A DNA stretch of 64,000 bases from Neisseria zalophi (GTDB lineage: Bacteria > Pseudomonadota > Gammaproteobacteria > Burkholderiales > Neisseriaceae), in assembly GCF_008807015.1 (NCBI RefSeq), contig NZ_CP031700.1:186001-250000 (forward strand), in the 5' to 3' direction. Each line of letters starts with the position of its first letter. The first letter of the stretch is position 1. Shown here one piece after another: positions 50,040 through 59,997 of the stretch. The notes beneath the pieces were generated by a model. It saw only the letters and a list, made by a program, of their open reading frames with translations. It ran no database searches and was not told the origin of the DNA. Position numbers and translations under genes: made by a program.

Positions 50040-51269
50040 ATGAGCGAGTCCAACCAACTGCACAACCTGCTGACGGAAATGGTTCAGGCTTATTCGCAGA
50101 AAAACCAACCGCCGCATATCCCTACCCCTGCCGAAATCGGCACCCAACTGCACCCCCTGCTCGACCGTATGTGTCAGGAAGCCGAACAACGCAGTGCATC
50201 CGATATTTTCATCAGTGCCGGTTTTCCCCCGTCAATGAAAATCAACGGCGTGCTTACCCCCATGCCGCACAAAGCCCTAAGCGGTGCCGATACCGCCGCG
50301 ATTACCGAGTCGACCATGAACGACGAACAACGCGAAGCGTTTAATCGTGATTTGGAACTCAACTATTCGGTACAATCGCGCAGCAATACCCGCTACCGTG
50401 TCAACGCCTACCATGAACAAGGCCGCCCCGGCATGGTATTGCGTCGTATTAACCAACGTGTGCCCAGTGTCGAAGAACTTTCCCTTCCACAAAAATTAAA
50501 AGATCTGGCCCTCACCCGCCGCGGCCTGTTGATTCTGGCCGGCCCGACCGGTTCGGGTAAATCCACTTCGATGGCGGCTATGATTGACCACCGCAATCAA
50601 AAAGTGCCCGGCCATATCGTTACCATCGAAGACCCGATCGAATACCTCTACCAACCCCGCCGCTGTATTATCACCCAGCGTGAAGTCGGCATCGATACCG
50701 CCGATTGGAAACTGGCTGTACAAAGCGCAATGCGGCAAGCGCCCGATGTGGTCTGTATCGGTGAGGTGCGTAGTGAAAGCAGCATGGAATACGCCCTCCA
50801 GCTTGCCCAAACCGGCCACTTGTGCGTGTTTACCATCCACGCCAATAATGCCGTGCAAACCATCGAGCGGATTATCAACTTCTATCCGGAAGAGCGGCAG
50901 GCACAAGTATTAATGGATTTAGCCATGAATATGACTGCCATTATCGGCCAACGTTTGGTAATTAAAAAAGGCCGCAACCAACGTACCGCCATTATCGACC
51001 TTTTGCTCAACACCCCCGCCGTTCAAGACTTGATTTTCAAAGGCGACTTAATGGATATTAAAGAGCAAATGGTACGTTCCGTCGGCGAAGGTATGCAGAC
51101 CTTCGATCAAAACCTGTTCGACCTTTATATCAAAGATCAAATCGAATACGACGAAGCATTGCGCCAGGCCGATTCGGCCAACGACTTGCGCCTGCGCATC
51201 CAATTGCATGAAGAGGGCGACAACCCCGAACGCTTATACGACCGTATCAGCGATTTAAACCTTATGTAA
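50040..51269 (+). CDS. pilU: Type IV pilus retraction-associated ATPase PilU
   Basis: 409 residues. The N-terminal extension and the SASDIFISAGFPPSMKINGVL segment distinguish PilU from PilT. Walker A GPTGSGKST, IEDPIEYLYQPRRCIITQREVG and VCIGEVRSESSMEYAL are intact. PilU supports PilT in retraction. It follows pilT in an operon and is closed by a DUS hairpin that abuts an IS element. Confidence 0.97.
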   Translation: MSESNQLHNLLTEMVQAYSQKNQPPHIPTPAEIGTQLHPLLDRMCQEAEQRSASDIFISAGFPPSMKINGVLTPMPHKALSGADTAAITESTMNDEQREAFNRDLELNYSVQSRSNTRYRVNAYHEQGRPGMVLRRINQRVPSVEELSLPQKLKDLALTRRGLLILAGPTGSGKSTSMAAMIDHRNQKVPGHIVTIEDPIEYLYQPRRCIITQREVGIDTADWKLAVQSAMRQAPDVVCIGEVRSESSMEYALQLAQTGHLCVFTIHANNAVQTIERIINFYPEERQAQVLMDLAMNMTAIIGQRLVIKKGRNQRTAIIDLLLNTPAVQDLIFKGDLMDIKEQMVRSVGEGMQTFDQNLFDLYIKDQIEYDEALRQADSANDLRLRIQLHEEGDNPERLYDRISDLNLM

Positions 51270-51296
51270 CATTAATTAAATACCTCACTTTTTATC

Positions 51297-51325
51297 AGGC
51301 CGTCTGAAACCGTTTCAGACGGCCT
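51297..51325 (+). terminator. Inverted DUS pair, terminator of pilTU
   Basis: AGGCCGTCTGAA and TTCAGACGGCCT with a short loop, 28 bases past the pilU stop codon. Its last base adjoins the IS element left end. Confidence 0.8.
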
Positions 51326-52524
51326 GAGACCTTTGCAAAAACCCTAAAAATCCCTTAAATTCTTCACCAAAGATATTTAAGGGATTTCTCATGAGTACGT
51401 TCTTTCAGCAAACCGCCCAAGCCATGATTGCCAAACACATTGACCGCTTTCCTTTATTAAAGCTCGAACAGGTAATTGATTGGCAGCCGGTAGAGCAGTA
51501 TCTGAATCGTCAGAAAACCCGTTATATCAGAGATCACCGCGGCCGTCCCGCCTATCCCTTATTGGCTATGTTTAAAGCCGTTTTACTCGGCCAATGGCAC
51601 AGTCTTTCCGACCCCGAACTCGAACACAGTCTCATTACCCGTATTGATTTCAACCTGTTTTGTCATTTTGACGAGATGAATATTCCCGATCACAGTACCC
51701 TTTGCCGTTACCGCAACTGGTTAGCACAAGATAATACCTTGGCCGAACTGTTGGATTTGATTAACCGCCAACTGACTGAGAAAGGCTTAAAGGTAGAGAA
51801 GGCACAGGCTGCCGTTATTGATGCGACGATTATTCAGACGGCCGGCAGTAAACAACGTCAGTCCATAGAGGTTGATAGCGAAGGAGAGATAACCGGTCAA
51901 ACCACACCGAGCAAAGATAAAGATGCCCGTTGGGTGAAGAAGAACGGTCATCATCAATTAGGCTATAAGCAGCACACCCGTACCGATGCGGAAGGTTACA
52001 TTGAGAAGCTGCATATTACAGCGGCCAATGCCCACGAGTGCAAACACCTGTTGCCTTTGTTAGCAGGCATTGCCAAAGAGACCACCGTCTATGCGGATAA
52101 AGGTTACGACAGTGCGGAAAACAGAAAGCATCTGGAAGAATATAAACTGAAAGACGGCATTATGAGTAAATCCCATCGCAACCGTCCGCTGACGGAAGCG
52201 CAAACCCGCCGCAACAAACATTTATCGAAAACCCGTTATGTAGTGGAACAGAGTTTCGGTACGCTGCACCGTAAATTCCGCTATGCCCGGGCAGCCTACT
52301 TCGGGCTGGATAAAGTAGCGGCGCAAAGTCATCTGAAAGCGATATGTTTGAACCTGTTGAAGGCGGCCAACAGGCTACGTGCGCCTATTGCTGCCTAAAA
52401 GGCAGCCGGATGCCTATTAATTAGGCATCTGAGGAGTAATAAAGGGGATATTGCGGTCAAAAACAGCCGAAATCCTGTGTTTGGAGTTCGGCTGTCGGGT
52501 GAAGGACTATTTCGCAAAGGTCTC
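51325..52524 (+). mobile_element. Intact IS5-family insertion sequence
   Basis: About 1.2 kb. Terminal inverted repeats TGAGACCTTTGC at 51325-51336 and GCAAAGGTCTCA at 52513-52524 bound one full-length transposase gene. No target-site duplication was evident by eye. The left end carries a palindromic stretch (TCCCTTAAAT and ATTTAAGGGA) just before the transposase start. The insertion lies between pilU and murA and interrupts no gene. Confidence 0.9.
51391..52398 (+). CDS. IS5-family DDE transposase
   Basis: 335 residues. The catalytic acidic residues fall in AAVIDATIIQT (Asp), VYADKGYDS (Asp) and YVVEQSFGTLHRK (Glu); the N-terminal domain with RPAYPLLAMFKAVLL and DHSTLCRYRNWL matches IS5-family enzymes. 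No frameshift or early stop is present, so the element may be active. A DUS core (51833-51843, encoding IQTA) lies inside the gene. Confidence 0.95.
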   Translation: MSTFFQQTAQAMIAKHIDRFPLLKLEQVIDWQPVEQYLNRQKTRYIRDHRGRPAYPLLAMFKAVLLGQWHSLSDPELEHSLITRIDFNLFCHFDEMNIPDHSTLCRYRNWLAQDNTLAELLDLINRQLTEKGLKVEKAQAAVIDATIIQTAGSKQRQSIEVDSEGEITGQTTPSKDKDARWVKKNGHHQLGYKQHTRTDAEGYIEKLHITAANAHECKHLLPLLAGIAKETTVYADKGYDSAENRKHLEEYKLKDGIMSKSHRNRPLTEAQTRRNKHLSKTRYVVEQSFGTLHRKFRYARAAYFGLDKVAAQSHLKAICLNLLKAANRLRAPIAA

Positions 52525-52787
52525 AACCTGATACCGTTTGTTTCACAACACTAACGACTCTTTTTAAAATCCTTTATAATCGCGTGTTTATCAAAAGTGA
52601 AAAACAGATACGCCGCACCGGAATACACGGTTTATATCCGAATCCTATCATTATCGGGCAATACCAACTGATACGGCTGTTTTCAGACGGCCTATACACA
52701 ATCTAAAGCTATATTTTCCGGTTGCCCCGCTAAAACATGACAATACAGGCCGTCTGAAACGCCTGTTTTACTACCGAAAGAACCATC
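52399..52787. other. IS right end and intergenic region upstream of murA
   Basis: The first part belongs to the IS: two hairpins (GATGCCTA near 52410-52431, and ACAGCCGAA/TTCGGCTGT at 52463-52495) before the right terminal repeat. After 52524 lies the murA upstream region with DUS near 52681 (complement) and 52747. No gene is seen. Confidence 0.6.
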
Positions 52788-54038
52788 GTGGACAAACTCA
52801 AAATTTCCGCCAACGGCCCTTTAAACGGGGAAATCACTGTATCCGGTGCCAAAAATGCCGCCCTGCCGCTGATGTGTGCCGGCCTGCTGACCGCCGAAAC
52901 CCTACGTTTGAAAAACGTGCCGATGCTGCGCGATGTAAAAACCACCCAAAAACTGTTGCAAGGCATGGGCGCACGCGTGTTGACCGACAATATTCACGAA
53001 TTCGAAATCAACGGCGGTACGGTCAACAATACCGTTGCCCCCTACGAATTGGTGAAGACCATGCGCGCTTCGATTTTGGTACTCGGCCCCACTTTGGCGC
53101 GCTTCGGCGAGGCTCAAGTCAGCCTGCCGGGTGGTTGTGCCATCGGCTCCCGCCCTGTCGACCAACACCTCAAAGGTTTGGAAGCCATGGGCGCCGAAAT
53201 CACTATCGAGCATGGTTATGTTAAGGCCAAAGGCCGTCTGAAAGGCGCGCGAGTGGTTATGGATGTCGTTACCGTCGGCGGTACTGAAAACCTATTAATG
53301 GCCGCCACCCTGGCAGAAGGCACCACCATTTTGGAAAACTGCGCCATCGAACCGGAAGTAGTGGATTTGGCCGAATGTCTGGTCAAAATGGGTGCCAAAA
53401 TCAGCGGTATCGGCACATCGGTAATGACGGTAGAAGGCGTGCCTGAATTACACGGCTGCGAACACAGCGTCGTACCCGACCGTATCGAAGCCGGAACCTT
53501 CCTATGTGCCGTTGCCATGACCGGCGGCAAAGTAGTATTACGCCATGCGGCCCCGAAAACCATGGAAGTCATTCTCGACAAACTGGTGGAAGCCGGCGCC
53601 ATTATCGAAGCGGGCGACGACTGGATTGCCATTGATATGCAGCAACGCCCAAAAGCCGTCGATATCCGCACTGTGCCGCACCCCGGCTTCCCAACCGATA
53701 TGCAGGCGCAATTTATGGTGATGAATGCCGTTGCCGAAGGAACCGGCAAAGTAGTGGAAACTATTTTTGAAAACCGTTTTATGCATGTGCCCGAATTAAA
53801 CCGCATGGGCGCGGATATTTTTGCTGAAGGCAATACCGCCATTGTAAAAGGTGTAGACAAGCTTTCCGGTGCAACCGTTATGGCAACCGACTTACGCGCA
53901 TCCGCCAGCTTGGTAATGGCCGGCTTGGTGGCCGAAGGGGAAACCATTGTCGAACGCATCTACCACCTCGATCGCGGCTATGAAAATATCGAAACCAAAT
54001 TGGGCAAAGTAGGCGCCAAAATCGAGCGGATTTCTTAA
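52788..54038 (+). CDS. murA: UDP-N-acetylglucosamine 1-carboxyvinyltransferase
   Basis: 416 residues, first committed enzyme of peptidoglycan synthesis. The initiation codon is GTG ([16 protein letters not shown]). The catalytic cysteine Cys117, the fosfomycin target, is in [15 protein letters not shown]. The NAALPLM and [17 protein letters not shown] segments are conserved. A DUS lies inside the gene near 53232. It stands alone between the IS and a miniature element. Confidence 0.97.
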   Translation: MDKLKISANGPLNGEITVSGAKNAALPLMCAGLLTAETLRLKNVPMLRDVKTTQKLLQGMGARVLTDNIHEFEINGGTVNNTVAPYELVKTMRASILVLGPTLARFGEAQVSLPGGCAIGSRPVDQHLKGLEAMGAEITIEHGYVKAKGRLKGARVVMDVVTVGGTENLLMAATLAEGTTILENCAIEPEVVDLAECLVKMGAKISGIGTSVMTVEGVPELHGCEHSVVPDRIEAGTFLCAVAMTGGKVVLRHAAPKTMEVILDKLVEAGAIIEAGDDWIAIDMQQRPKAVDIRTVPHPGFPTDMQAQFMVMNAVAEGTGKVVETIFENRFMHVPELNRMGADIFAEGNTAIVKGVDKLSGATVMATDLRASASLVMAGLVAEGETIVERIYHLDRGYENIETKLGKVGAKIERIS

Positions 54039-54079
54039 TATTCGATACGCAGACAAAAGCGGGCAGATATTTATCTCTA

Positions 54080-54160
54080 GAACCTTTGCAAAAAACCAAA
54101 AATCCCTTAAATTCTTCACCAAGATATTTAAGGGATTTTTGGTTTTTTGCAAAGGTCTCA
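54080..54160. repeat. 81-bp palindromic miniature element related to the IS5-family element
   Basis: Two arms of about 33-35 bases are near-perfect complements (left ACCTTTGCAAAAAACC..., right ...GGTTTTTTGCAAAGGT) around ATTCTTCACCAAG. The left arm repeats the IS left end at 51326-51390 with few changes, including TCCCTTAAATTCTTCACCA, and the right arm ends GCAAAGGTCTCA like the IS right end. It has no coding capacity and fits a MITE derived from that IS. It lies between the convergent genes murA and waaA and could also act as a terminator. Confidence 0.85.
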
Positions 54161-54167
54161 TGCCTGT

Positions 54168-55460
54168 TTAAAACCGCCTCTCATTCATATTCTCAACAAC
54201 CGAAGACAAATTTTCTACCATACGATCCGCCATACGCTTACTGGCACCATGATGTTTTTCCACAAACTGTGCTGCATGTTCGGCATATTGTGCTCTGTTT
54301 TGCGGGTTGACCAACCACTGTGCCGCTGTATGCTGCCATTCTTGAGCACTAAAAATCTGCTTAGCCGCCCCTGCTTCCACCGCACCTTTACAGGCATCGG
54401 CAAAATTATAAGTAGAGGGGCCGAATAAAGTCGGCACGCCGCAGGCCACCGGTTCGATAACATTTTGGCAACCGGCATCCACCAGACTACCGCCGACAAA
54501 AGCCACATCGGCCACCAGATAATATGCGGTTAATTCACCCATGCTGTCGCCAATCCAAACCTGCGTTTCAGCGGCAACCGGTGCATCATCACTACGCTTT
54601 TGTACGTTAAACCCCAAAGCAGCCGCGGCATCATAGGCCGTCTGAAAGCTTTCGGGATGGCGCGGCACAATTACCAACAACGCATCGCCCTGATAAGTCT
54701 GCCAAGCCTTTAACAATAATTGCGCTTCATTCACGCCCTTATAATCGCGCGTACTGCCGCAAACCACCACCGGGCGGCTGCCGATACGTTCTTTAAACCG
54801 CGCTGCCCGTTCGTGCATGGCTTCGGTCGGCGTAATGTCGTATTTACTGTTACCGCAAACATGCACATTCGACGCGCCGATTAAATGCAACCGCTCGGCA
54901 TCGGCCGCCGTTTGCGCATAGCAGCCGCATAAGGTCTGCATGGCGGGCTCTACCAGTTTGCGCACTTTCAGATAACCGTTTTGCGATTTTTCCGATAAAC
55001 GCGCATTGGCCAAAAACAAAGGCACACCCGCTTCGGCGCAACCGTGCATTAAATTCGGCCAGATTTCCGTTTCCATCAACACCCCGAAACGGGGGCGGTG
55101 TTCGTTTAAAAACTGCCGAATCCACTCCGGCTTATCATAAGGCAGATAGCGGCACTGCGCATCGGGATACAGCATCTCGGCCGTGGCACGGCCGGTAGGC
55201 GTCATCTGCGTCATCAATAACGGCGCATCGGGGAAATGATGCCGCAATTCGCGGATTAACGGCTGCGCCGCACGGGTTTCCCCCACCGAAACGGCATGCA
55301 CCCAAATCGGCTGCTGCACCGGATTCGGAAACACCCCGCCGAAACGCTCCGGCCAATGTTCCAGATAAGCCGGTGCTTTTTCTGCGCGCTTTCGCAAATA
55401 GCGGCGGATAAAAAACGGGGCGATGTGCCAAAGTTGCGTATAAAACCAACGTGTATTCAT
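54168..55460 (-). CDS. waaA: 3-deoxy-D-manno-octulosonic acid transferase
   Basis: 430 residues from the ATG at 55460 (MNTRWFYTQLWHIAPFF). It transfers Kdo from CMP-Kdo to lipid A precursor at the inner membrane. The motif WVHAVSVGETRAAQPLI, the catalytic LMETEIWPNL and the C-terminal FVGGSLVDAGCQNVIEP are typical. An in-frame ATG eight codons upstream is less likely. A DUS is in the coding region near 54638. Stop lies 8 bases from the miniature element. Confidence 0.95.
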   Translation of the reverse strand: MNTRWFYTQLWHIAPFFIRRYLRKRAEKAPAYLEHWPERFGGVFPNPVQQPIWVHAVSVGETRAAQPLIRELRHHFPDAPLLMTQMTPTGRATAEMLYPDAQCRYLPYDKPEWIRQFLNEHRPRFGVLMETEIWPNLMHGCAEAGVPLFLANARLSEKSQNGYLKVRKLVEPAMQTLCGCYAQTAADAERLHLIGASNVHVCGNSKYDITPTEAMHERAARFKERIGSRPVVVCGSTRDYKGVNEAQLLLKAWQTYQGDALLVIVPRHPESFQTAYDAAAALGFNVQKRSDDAPVAAETQVWIGDSMGELTAYYLVADVAFVGGSLVDAGCQNVIEPVACGVPTLFGPSTYNFADACKGAVEAGAAKQIFSAQEWQHTAAQWLVNPQNRAQYAEHAAQFVEKHHGASKRMADRMVENLSSVVENMNERRF

Positions 55461-55616
55461 AAAATAACTATAACGTCCGACCACCCAAAAGCACGGCAGA
55501 TAACCGTAGGCGGTGTAAAAATTTATGCGGCCAAGCCAATCCTCTCAAAACCGAGCCACGAATCAAATAAACCTATTGTAACGCAACCGTGCCCTGCCGT
55601 TTTAATCGCACAATTC

Positions 55617-56213
55617 TTAAGAGGCCGTCTGAAAGCGCATGATGCCTTGTTCGCAGACAAAAGCATCCAATTGCCTGTCATGTGCCTCACGAGGCAGTCG
55701 TTCGCACAACTGGCAGGCAAAGCCCACACCGACCGTATGCGGTTGCAGCCTGCCGCGCAATGCCGCCAGCGACACATCATAATAACCGCCGCCCTGACCA
55801 AGCCGGAAACCCTGTTTATCAATACCCACCAGCGGCACCAGCAAAACATCCAAATGATGGGCACGGATTTTTTTACCTGAAAATTGGGGAATATACAAAG
55901 CCGACTTACCGCGCCGCCGTTCTGCGTGCCGGGCATCCGCCCGATAAGGCGTAAACCACAGGCGCAAGGTGTTTTTCTCAATATAGGGCAGATACAGTTT
56001 CGCCCCGCGCTGCAAGGCCGTCTGAATAAAACCGTCTAAACGCAACTCGCTGCCAATCGGCCAATAAATACCGATACGCCGCCCCCTGCGGATATAACGC
56101 TTGAGCGCACGGCCTGCCGCACGGGTCGCGCGGGTGCGTTCATGCTTATCCAACTGCTGCCGCGCACGGCGGAAGTGGCGGCGTAAATCCGATTTCTCTT
56201 GAGCCAGCGACAT
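55617..56213 (-). CDS. fau: 5-formyltetrahydrofolate cyclo-ligase
   Basis: 198 residues. It converts 5-formyl-THF to 5,10-methenyl-THF using ATP. The phosphate-binding motif LGQGGGYYD and the VPLVGIDKQGFRLG segment identify the family (YgfA/Fau). The N-terminus is unusually Arg-rich. The C-terminal FQTAS is encoded by a DUS (55622-55633). It is not accompanied by a recognisable 6S RNA gene. Confidence 0.92.
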   Translation of the reverse strand: MSLAQEKSDLRRHFRRARQQLDKHERTRATRAAGRALKRYIRRGRRIGIYWPIGSELRLDGFIQTALQRGAKLYLPYIEKNTLRLWFTPYRADARHAERRRGKSALYIPQFSGKKIRAHHLDVLLVPLVGIDKQGFRLGQGGGYYDVSLAALRGRLQPHTVGVGFACQLCERLPREAHDRQLDAFVCEQGIMRFQTAS

Positions 56214-56305
56214 ATTTCAGACGGCCTTTCTAATCAAATAATTGCCATGACACAAGTCGGTACAAACCTAATACTCAACCGACTGGAAACAATAACGCAT
56301 ATAGC

Positions 56306-56337
56306 AGGCCGTCTGAAAAAATTTTTTCAGACGGCCT
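56306..56337. terminator. Inverted DUS pair, terminator of mnmG
   Basis: AGGCCGTCTGAA and TTCAGACGGCCT are separated by AAAATTTT, giving an extended stem. It lies just beyond the mnmG stop codon. Confidence 0.8.
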
Positions 56338-56348
56338 ATTGTTAAACA

Positions 56349-58241
56349 TCAAGCTTGTTTGGCATCTTTAAACCCGCGTTTCAAATGCACCATCAATAGG
56401 GTAACGGCAGCCGGAGTGATGCCGGAAATACGGCTGGCCTGCCCTACGGTTTCGGGGCGGTTTTGGTTGAGTTTTTGCTGCACTTCCGCCGATAAACCTT
56501 TCACTTTGCTGTAATCGATATCGGCCGGCAGTTTCAGGCTTTCTAAATCGCGGCGGCCTTCGATTTCTTCGTTTTGGCGGTCGATATAGCCTTGGTATTT
56601 CACCTGAATTTCCACCTGTTCCAACACTTGCGGGCTAAGCTCGGTTTCGGGTTGGGCGCCGGGCAGGGTCATCAGGGCGGCGTAGTCGATATTGGGGCGG
56701 CGTAATAAATCATGCAGATTGGCTTCGCGGCTGAGTTTTTGGCCGAATACGCGGACTTGGTCGCCCTCGGGCAGTTTGGCCGGGGTGTACCATGTGGTTT
56801 TCAGGCGTTGGATTTCGCGTTCGATTTGTTCGCGTTTTTGCTCGAATGCCTGCCATTGGGCTTCGCTCACCAAGCCGATTTTGTAGCCTGCTTCGGTAAG
56901 GCGCATGTCGGCGTTGTCTTCGCGTAGTTGCAGGCGGTATTCGGCGCGGCTGGTAAACATGCGGTAGGGTTCGTTCACGCCTTTGGTAATGAGGTCGTCC
57001 ACCAATACGCCCAAATAAGCCTGCTCGCGGCGCAATAGCAGCGGGTCTTTTTCGCGCACATATTGCACGGCATTGGCACCGGCCAACAGGCCTTGTGCGG
57101 CGGCTTCTTCGTAGCCGGTGGTGCCGTTTATCTGGCCGGCGAAAAACAGGCCGGCAATGGTTTTGGTTTCCAAGCTGGCTTTCAGGTTGCGCGGGTCGAA
57201 ATAATCGTATTCGATGGCATAGCCGGGGCGCAGGATATGGGCGTTTTCCAAGCCTTTCATCGAGCGGACGAGTTCGATTTGGATATCAAACGGCAGGCTG
57301 GTAGAAATGCCGTTAGGGTAATATTCGTTGGTGTTTAAACCTTCCGGCTCAAGAAAAATCTGATGGCTGTCTTTATCGGCAAAACGGTTGATTTTGTCTT
57401 CAATCGAGGGGCAGTAGCGCGGGCCGACGCCTTCGATTTTGCCGGTGAACATCGGGCTGCGGTCGAAACCGGAACGGATAATATCGTGGGTGCGGCTGTT
57501 GGTATGGGTAATCCAGCACGATACCTGATGCGGGTGCATGGCGGCATTGCCGCGTACGGAAAATACCGGTACGGGATTGTCGCCGGGCTGTTCGGTGAGT
57601 TGTGAAAAATCAATGGTGCGCCCGTCGATACGCGGCGGCGTACCGGTTTTCAAGCGGCTTTGCGGCAGCTTGAGCTCTTTCAGACGGCCTGATAAGCCTT
57701 GTGCGGCCGGATCGCCTGCCCGTCCGCCCGGATAGTTTTCCAAGCCGATATGGATTTTGCCCGCCAAAAACGTACCGGCGGTCAACACCACGGCACGGGC
57801 TTTAAATTCCACACCCATAGCGGTTTTCACACCGCTGACGTGTTCGCCTTCCAAAGTAATATCTTCAACGGCCTGTTGGAAAATATCGAGATTGGGCTGG
57901 TTTTCCAACATATCGCGGATGGCGGCTTTATAAAGAATGCGGTCGGCCTGTGCACGGGTGGCGCGTACGGCGGCACCTTTGCTGGCGTTTAAACGGCGAA
58001 ACTGAATACCGGCTTTATCGGTAGCCAGTGCCATCGCGCCGCCGAGTGCATCGACTTCGCGCACCAAGTGGCCTTTGCCGATACCGCCGATAGAGGGGTT
58101 GCACGACATTTGGCCGAGGGTTTCGATATTGTGGGTCACCAATAGGGTTTGTGCGCCCATGCGGGCGGCAGCCAATGCGGCTTCGGTTCCGGCGTGTCCG
58201 CCGCCAACCACAATGACATCATAAGTTTTAGGGTAAATCAT
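56349..58241 (-). CDS. mnmG: tRNA 5-carboxymethylaminomethyluridine modification enzyme MnmG
   Basis: 630 residues. The FAD-binding motif [19 protein letters not shown] is at the N-terminus; [28 protein letters not shown] and the C-terminal [19 protein letters not shown] are conserved. With MnmE it modifies U34 of several tRNAs. gidB and parA, often neighbours, are absent. A DUS lies inside the gene near 57680. Confidence 0.98.
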   Translation of the reverse strand: MIYPKTYDVIVVGGGHAGTEAALAAARMGAQTLLVTHNIETLGQMSCNPSIGGIGKGHLVREVDALGGAMALATDKAGIQFRRLNASKGAAVRATRAQADRILYKAAIRDMLENQPNLDIFQQAVEDITLEGEHVSGVKTAMGVEFKARAVVLTAGTFLAGKIHIGLENYPGGRAGDPAAQGLSGRLKELKLPQSRLKTGTPPRIDGRTIDFSQLTEQPGDNPVPVFSVRGNAAMHPHQVSCWITHTNSRTHDIIRSGFDRSPMFTGKIEGVGPRYCPSIEDKINRFADKDSHQIFLEPEGLNTNEYYPNGISTSLPFDIQIELVRSMKGLENAHILRPGYAIEYDYFDPRNLKASLETKTIAGLFFAGQINGTTGYEEAAAQGLLAGANAVQYVREKDPLLLRREQAYLGVLVDDLITKGVNEPYRMFTSRAEYRLQLREDNADMRLTEAGYKIGLVSEAQWQAFEQKREQIEREIQRLKTTWYTPAKLPEGDQVRVFGQKLSREANLHDLLRRPNIDYAALMTLPGAQPETELSPQVLEQVEIQVKYQGYIDRQNEEIEGRRDLESLKLPADIDYSKVKGLSAEVQQKLNQNRPETVGQASRISGITPAAVTLLMVHLKRGFKDAKQA

Positions 58242-58287
58242 TATCTTGACTGTGCTTTAAAAATGAGCAGAATTGTACGCCCTTTTG

Positions 58288-58326
58288 AGGCCGTCTGAAA
58301 CTGGTTTGATATTTTTCAGACGGCCT
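58288..58326. repeat. Inverted DUS pair upstream of mnmG
   Basis: AGGCCGTCTGAA at 58288-58299 and TTCAGACGGCCT at 58315-58326 with a 15-base spacer. It lies upstream of mnmG, so a terminator role would serve only transcripts coming from elsewhere. Confidence 0.7.
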
Positions 58327-58418
58327 TAGCGCTATCGGCTGGCTGATGCGTTCTGCTTGATTATTTTAATAAAATGTTTATATCAATAAGCCATATTGAT
58401 ATAAAAGAGTGCCTATAT

Positions 58419-58456
58419 TTCAGACGGCCTGTTCGCTATGATACAGGCCGTCTGAA
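58419..58456 (-). terminator. Inverted DUS pair, terminator of the lpxL-like gene
   Basis: TTCAGACGGCCT (58419-58430) and AGGCCGTCTGAA (58445-58456) face each other across 14 bases, just past the stop codon at 58460. Orientation is the reverse of the usual pair, but the arms still form a stem. Confidence 0.75.
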
Positions 58457-58459
58457 ATC

Positions 58460-59329
58460 TTAATAAAAACTTTCTTCGCCTTCGGGGCGGGTTTTGAAAC
58501 GTTTATGTAGCCAGAAATATTGCTCGGGATGTTCACGGATACGCGCTTCGATAAAGTCGTTCATGCGTTGGGTATCGGCTTCAGTATCGTCGGTCGGGAA
58601 GTTTTCCCAAGCCGGATAAAAACGCAGGGTAACGGTACCATCATCTTCACGCGTAGGAATAGCGGGAATCACACGGGCTTTCGTCATTGCGGCAATACGG
58701 CTTAATCCGGCAATGGTGGCGGTGGGAATACCGAAAAAATTCACAAAAATCGAATCATTGCGACCGAAGTCCTGATCGGGCAGATACAGAAACGGAGCAT
58801 CGCTTTTTCTCATCTGTTTGATAATCGCGCGCAAGCCTTCGGTGCGGCCAATCAAAAAAACATTATTGTAACGGTGGCGGCCTTTGAGGATTTGTTCGTC
58901 TAAGGCTTTGTTTTTTTGATGCGAATACATACTGGTGAGCGGTACATCCTGATTCAGCGTATAAACCGCCATTTCAAAAGCAGTAAAGTGCGGGTAAAGC
59001 AAAATCACTTTTTCTCCGGCGGCCAGTGCATCATCTAAATAATGTTTATCGCGATAATGCACTTTTTCACGCAGCTTTTCTGCAGAGCTATACCAATACA
59101 CACCGTATTCGAGCATCAGCTTGGCCATGTGCTGAAAGTGTCGTTTCAGCAATGCACGGCGTTGTTCTTCGTGCCAATCGGGAAAACATTTGCGCAGGTT
59201 GATTTCACCGATTTTCCGTCGCGGTGCTACGGCATAATACGCCAGCGTGCCGATAAAATCGGCCAATTTCTGAATCATGCCGAAAGGCAGCAATTGAATC
59301 AGGTAAAGAATAAAAAAAGCAAATTTCAT
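58460..59329 (-). CDS. Lipid A biosynthesis acyltransferase (LpxL/HtrB family)
   Basis: 289 residues. An N-terminal hydrophobic segment anchors it to the inner membrane. The catalytic HX4E motif is HFTAFE (LLYPHFTAFEMAVY), and the substrate-binding segment FLYLPDQDFGRNDSIFVNFFG is conserved. It adds a secondary lauroyl-type chain to Kdo-lipid A. Neisseria has more than one such enzyme, so LpxL1 versus LpxL2 is not assigned. Confidence 0.9.
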   Translation of the reverse strand: MKFAFFILYLIQLLPFGMIQKLADFIGTLAYYAVAPRRKIGEINLRKCFPDWHEEQRRALLKRHFQHMAKLMLEYGVYWYSSAEKLREKVHYRDKHYLDDALAAGEKVILLYPHFTAFEMAVYTLNQDVPLTSMYSHQKNKALDEQILKGRHRYNNVFLIGRTEGLRAIIKQMRKSDAPFLYLPDQDFGRNDSIFVNFFGIPTATIAGLSRIAAMTKARVIPAIPTREDDGTVTLRFYPAWENFPTDDTEADTQRMNDFIEARIREHPEQYFWLHKRFKTRPEGEESFY

Positions 59330-59418
59330 ATCATTATTTATATTTCATGGTTATGGCGGCATTCCCTATACATTCAATCTGATAATTCTATATTACAAAG
59401 CTTGGTTAACAAACTTCA

Positions 59419-59958
59419 TCAACGTTGGAAGCGCCCGCGTTTCACTTGCAAAGCTCCTTGTTGGAGTTGTGCCCCCAAGCTGTGGTTACGCAAAGCATGG
59501 GTCAGGGCAACGGCCAAACCGTCGGCAGCATCGGCTTGCGGTGTACCCGACAGCGACAGCATTTGTACCACCATATGCTGAACCTGCTCTTTGGCCGCCT
59601 TCCCTTTGCCGACTACCGCCTGCTTCACCTGAAGCGCGGTATATTCGAATACGGGCAATTGATGCATCACCAAAGCAGCAATAGCCGCCCCGCGCGCCTG
59701 CCCGAGCATCAGCGTGGATGCGGGATTCACATTCACGAATACTTGTTCGACTGCCGCCTGATGCGGTTGGTAGTGCCGGATAATTTCATCAATGTGTTTC
59801 ACAATCACGGCAATCCGTTCTGCCAACGGGGCGGCCGGCGGGGTTTTGATACAACCCGAAGCGACATAAAAATGTTCGCGGCCGCTTACATCAATCACCC
59901 CGAAGCCAGTAACGCGGCTGCCGGGGTCGATACCTAAAATACGGATCGTTTTATTCAT
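59419..59958 (-). CDS. ruvC: Crossover junction endodeoxyribonuclease RuvC
   Basis: 179 residues from the ATG at 59958. RuvC cuts Holliday junctions. The acidic active-site residues are in [14 protein letters not shown] (Asp), [12 protein letters not shown] (Glu) and [15 protein letters not shown] (the Asp pair). A GTG two codons upstream is an alternative start; neither has a strong ribosome-binding site. ruvA and ruvB are not adjacent. Confidence 0.96.
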   Translation of the reverse strand: MNKTIRILGIDPGSRVTGFGVIDVSGREHFYVASGCIKTPPAAPLAERIAVIVKHIDEIIRHYQPHQAAVEQVFVNVNPASTLMLGQARGAAIAALVMHQLPVFEYTALQVKQAVVGKGKAAKEQVQHMVVQMLSLSGTPQADAADGLAVALTHALRNHSLGAQLQQGALQVKRGRFQR

Positions 59959-59997
59959 TTGCACGGTCTTATGGTTTCAGACGGCCTAAACCGACGA

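Noticed and set aside
48962..51269. pilT and pilU as a recent duplication
   Set aside because: They are an old, standard paralogous pair with distinct N-termini in type IV pilus bacteria.
53216..53959. 247-codon minus-strand frame opposite murA
   Set aside because: Antisense shadow; the murA frame contains the catalytic Cys loop and full family signatures.
56214..56348. Possible 6S RNA gene next to fau
   Set aside because: 6S RNA is often beside this gene, but the flanking 135 bases hold only DUS sequences and no room for the roughly 180-nt RNA.
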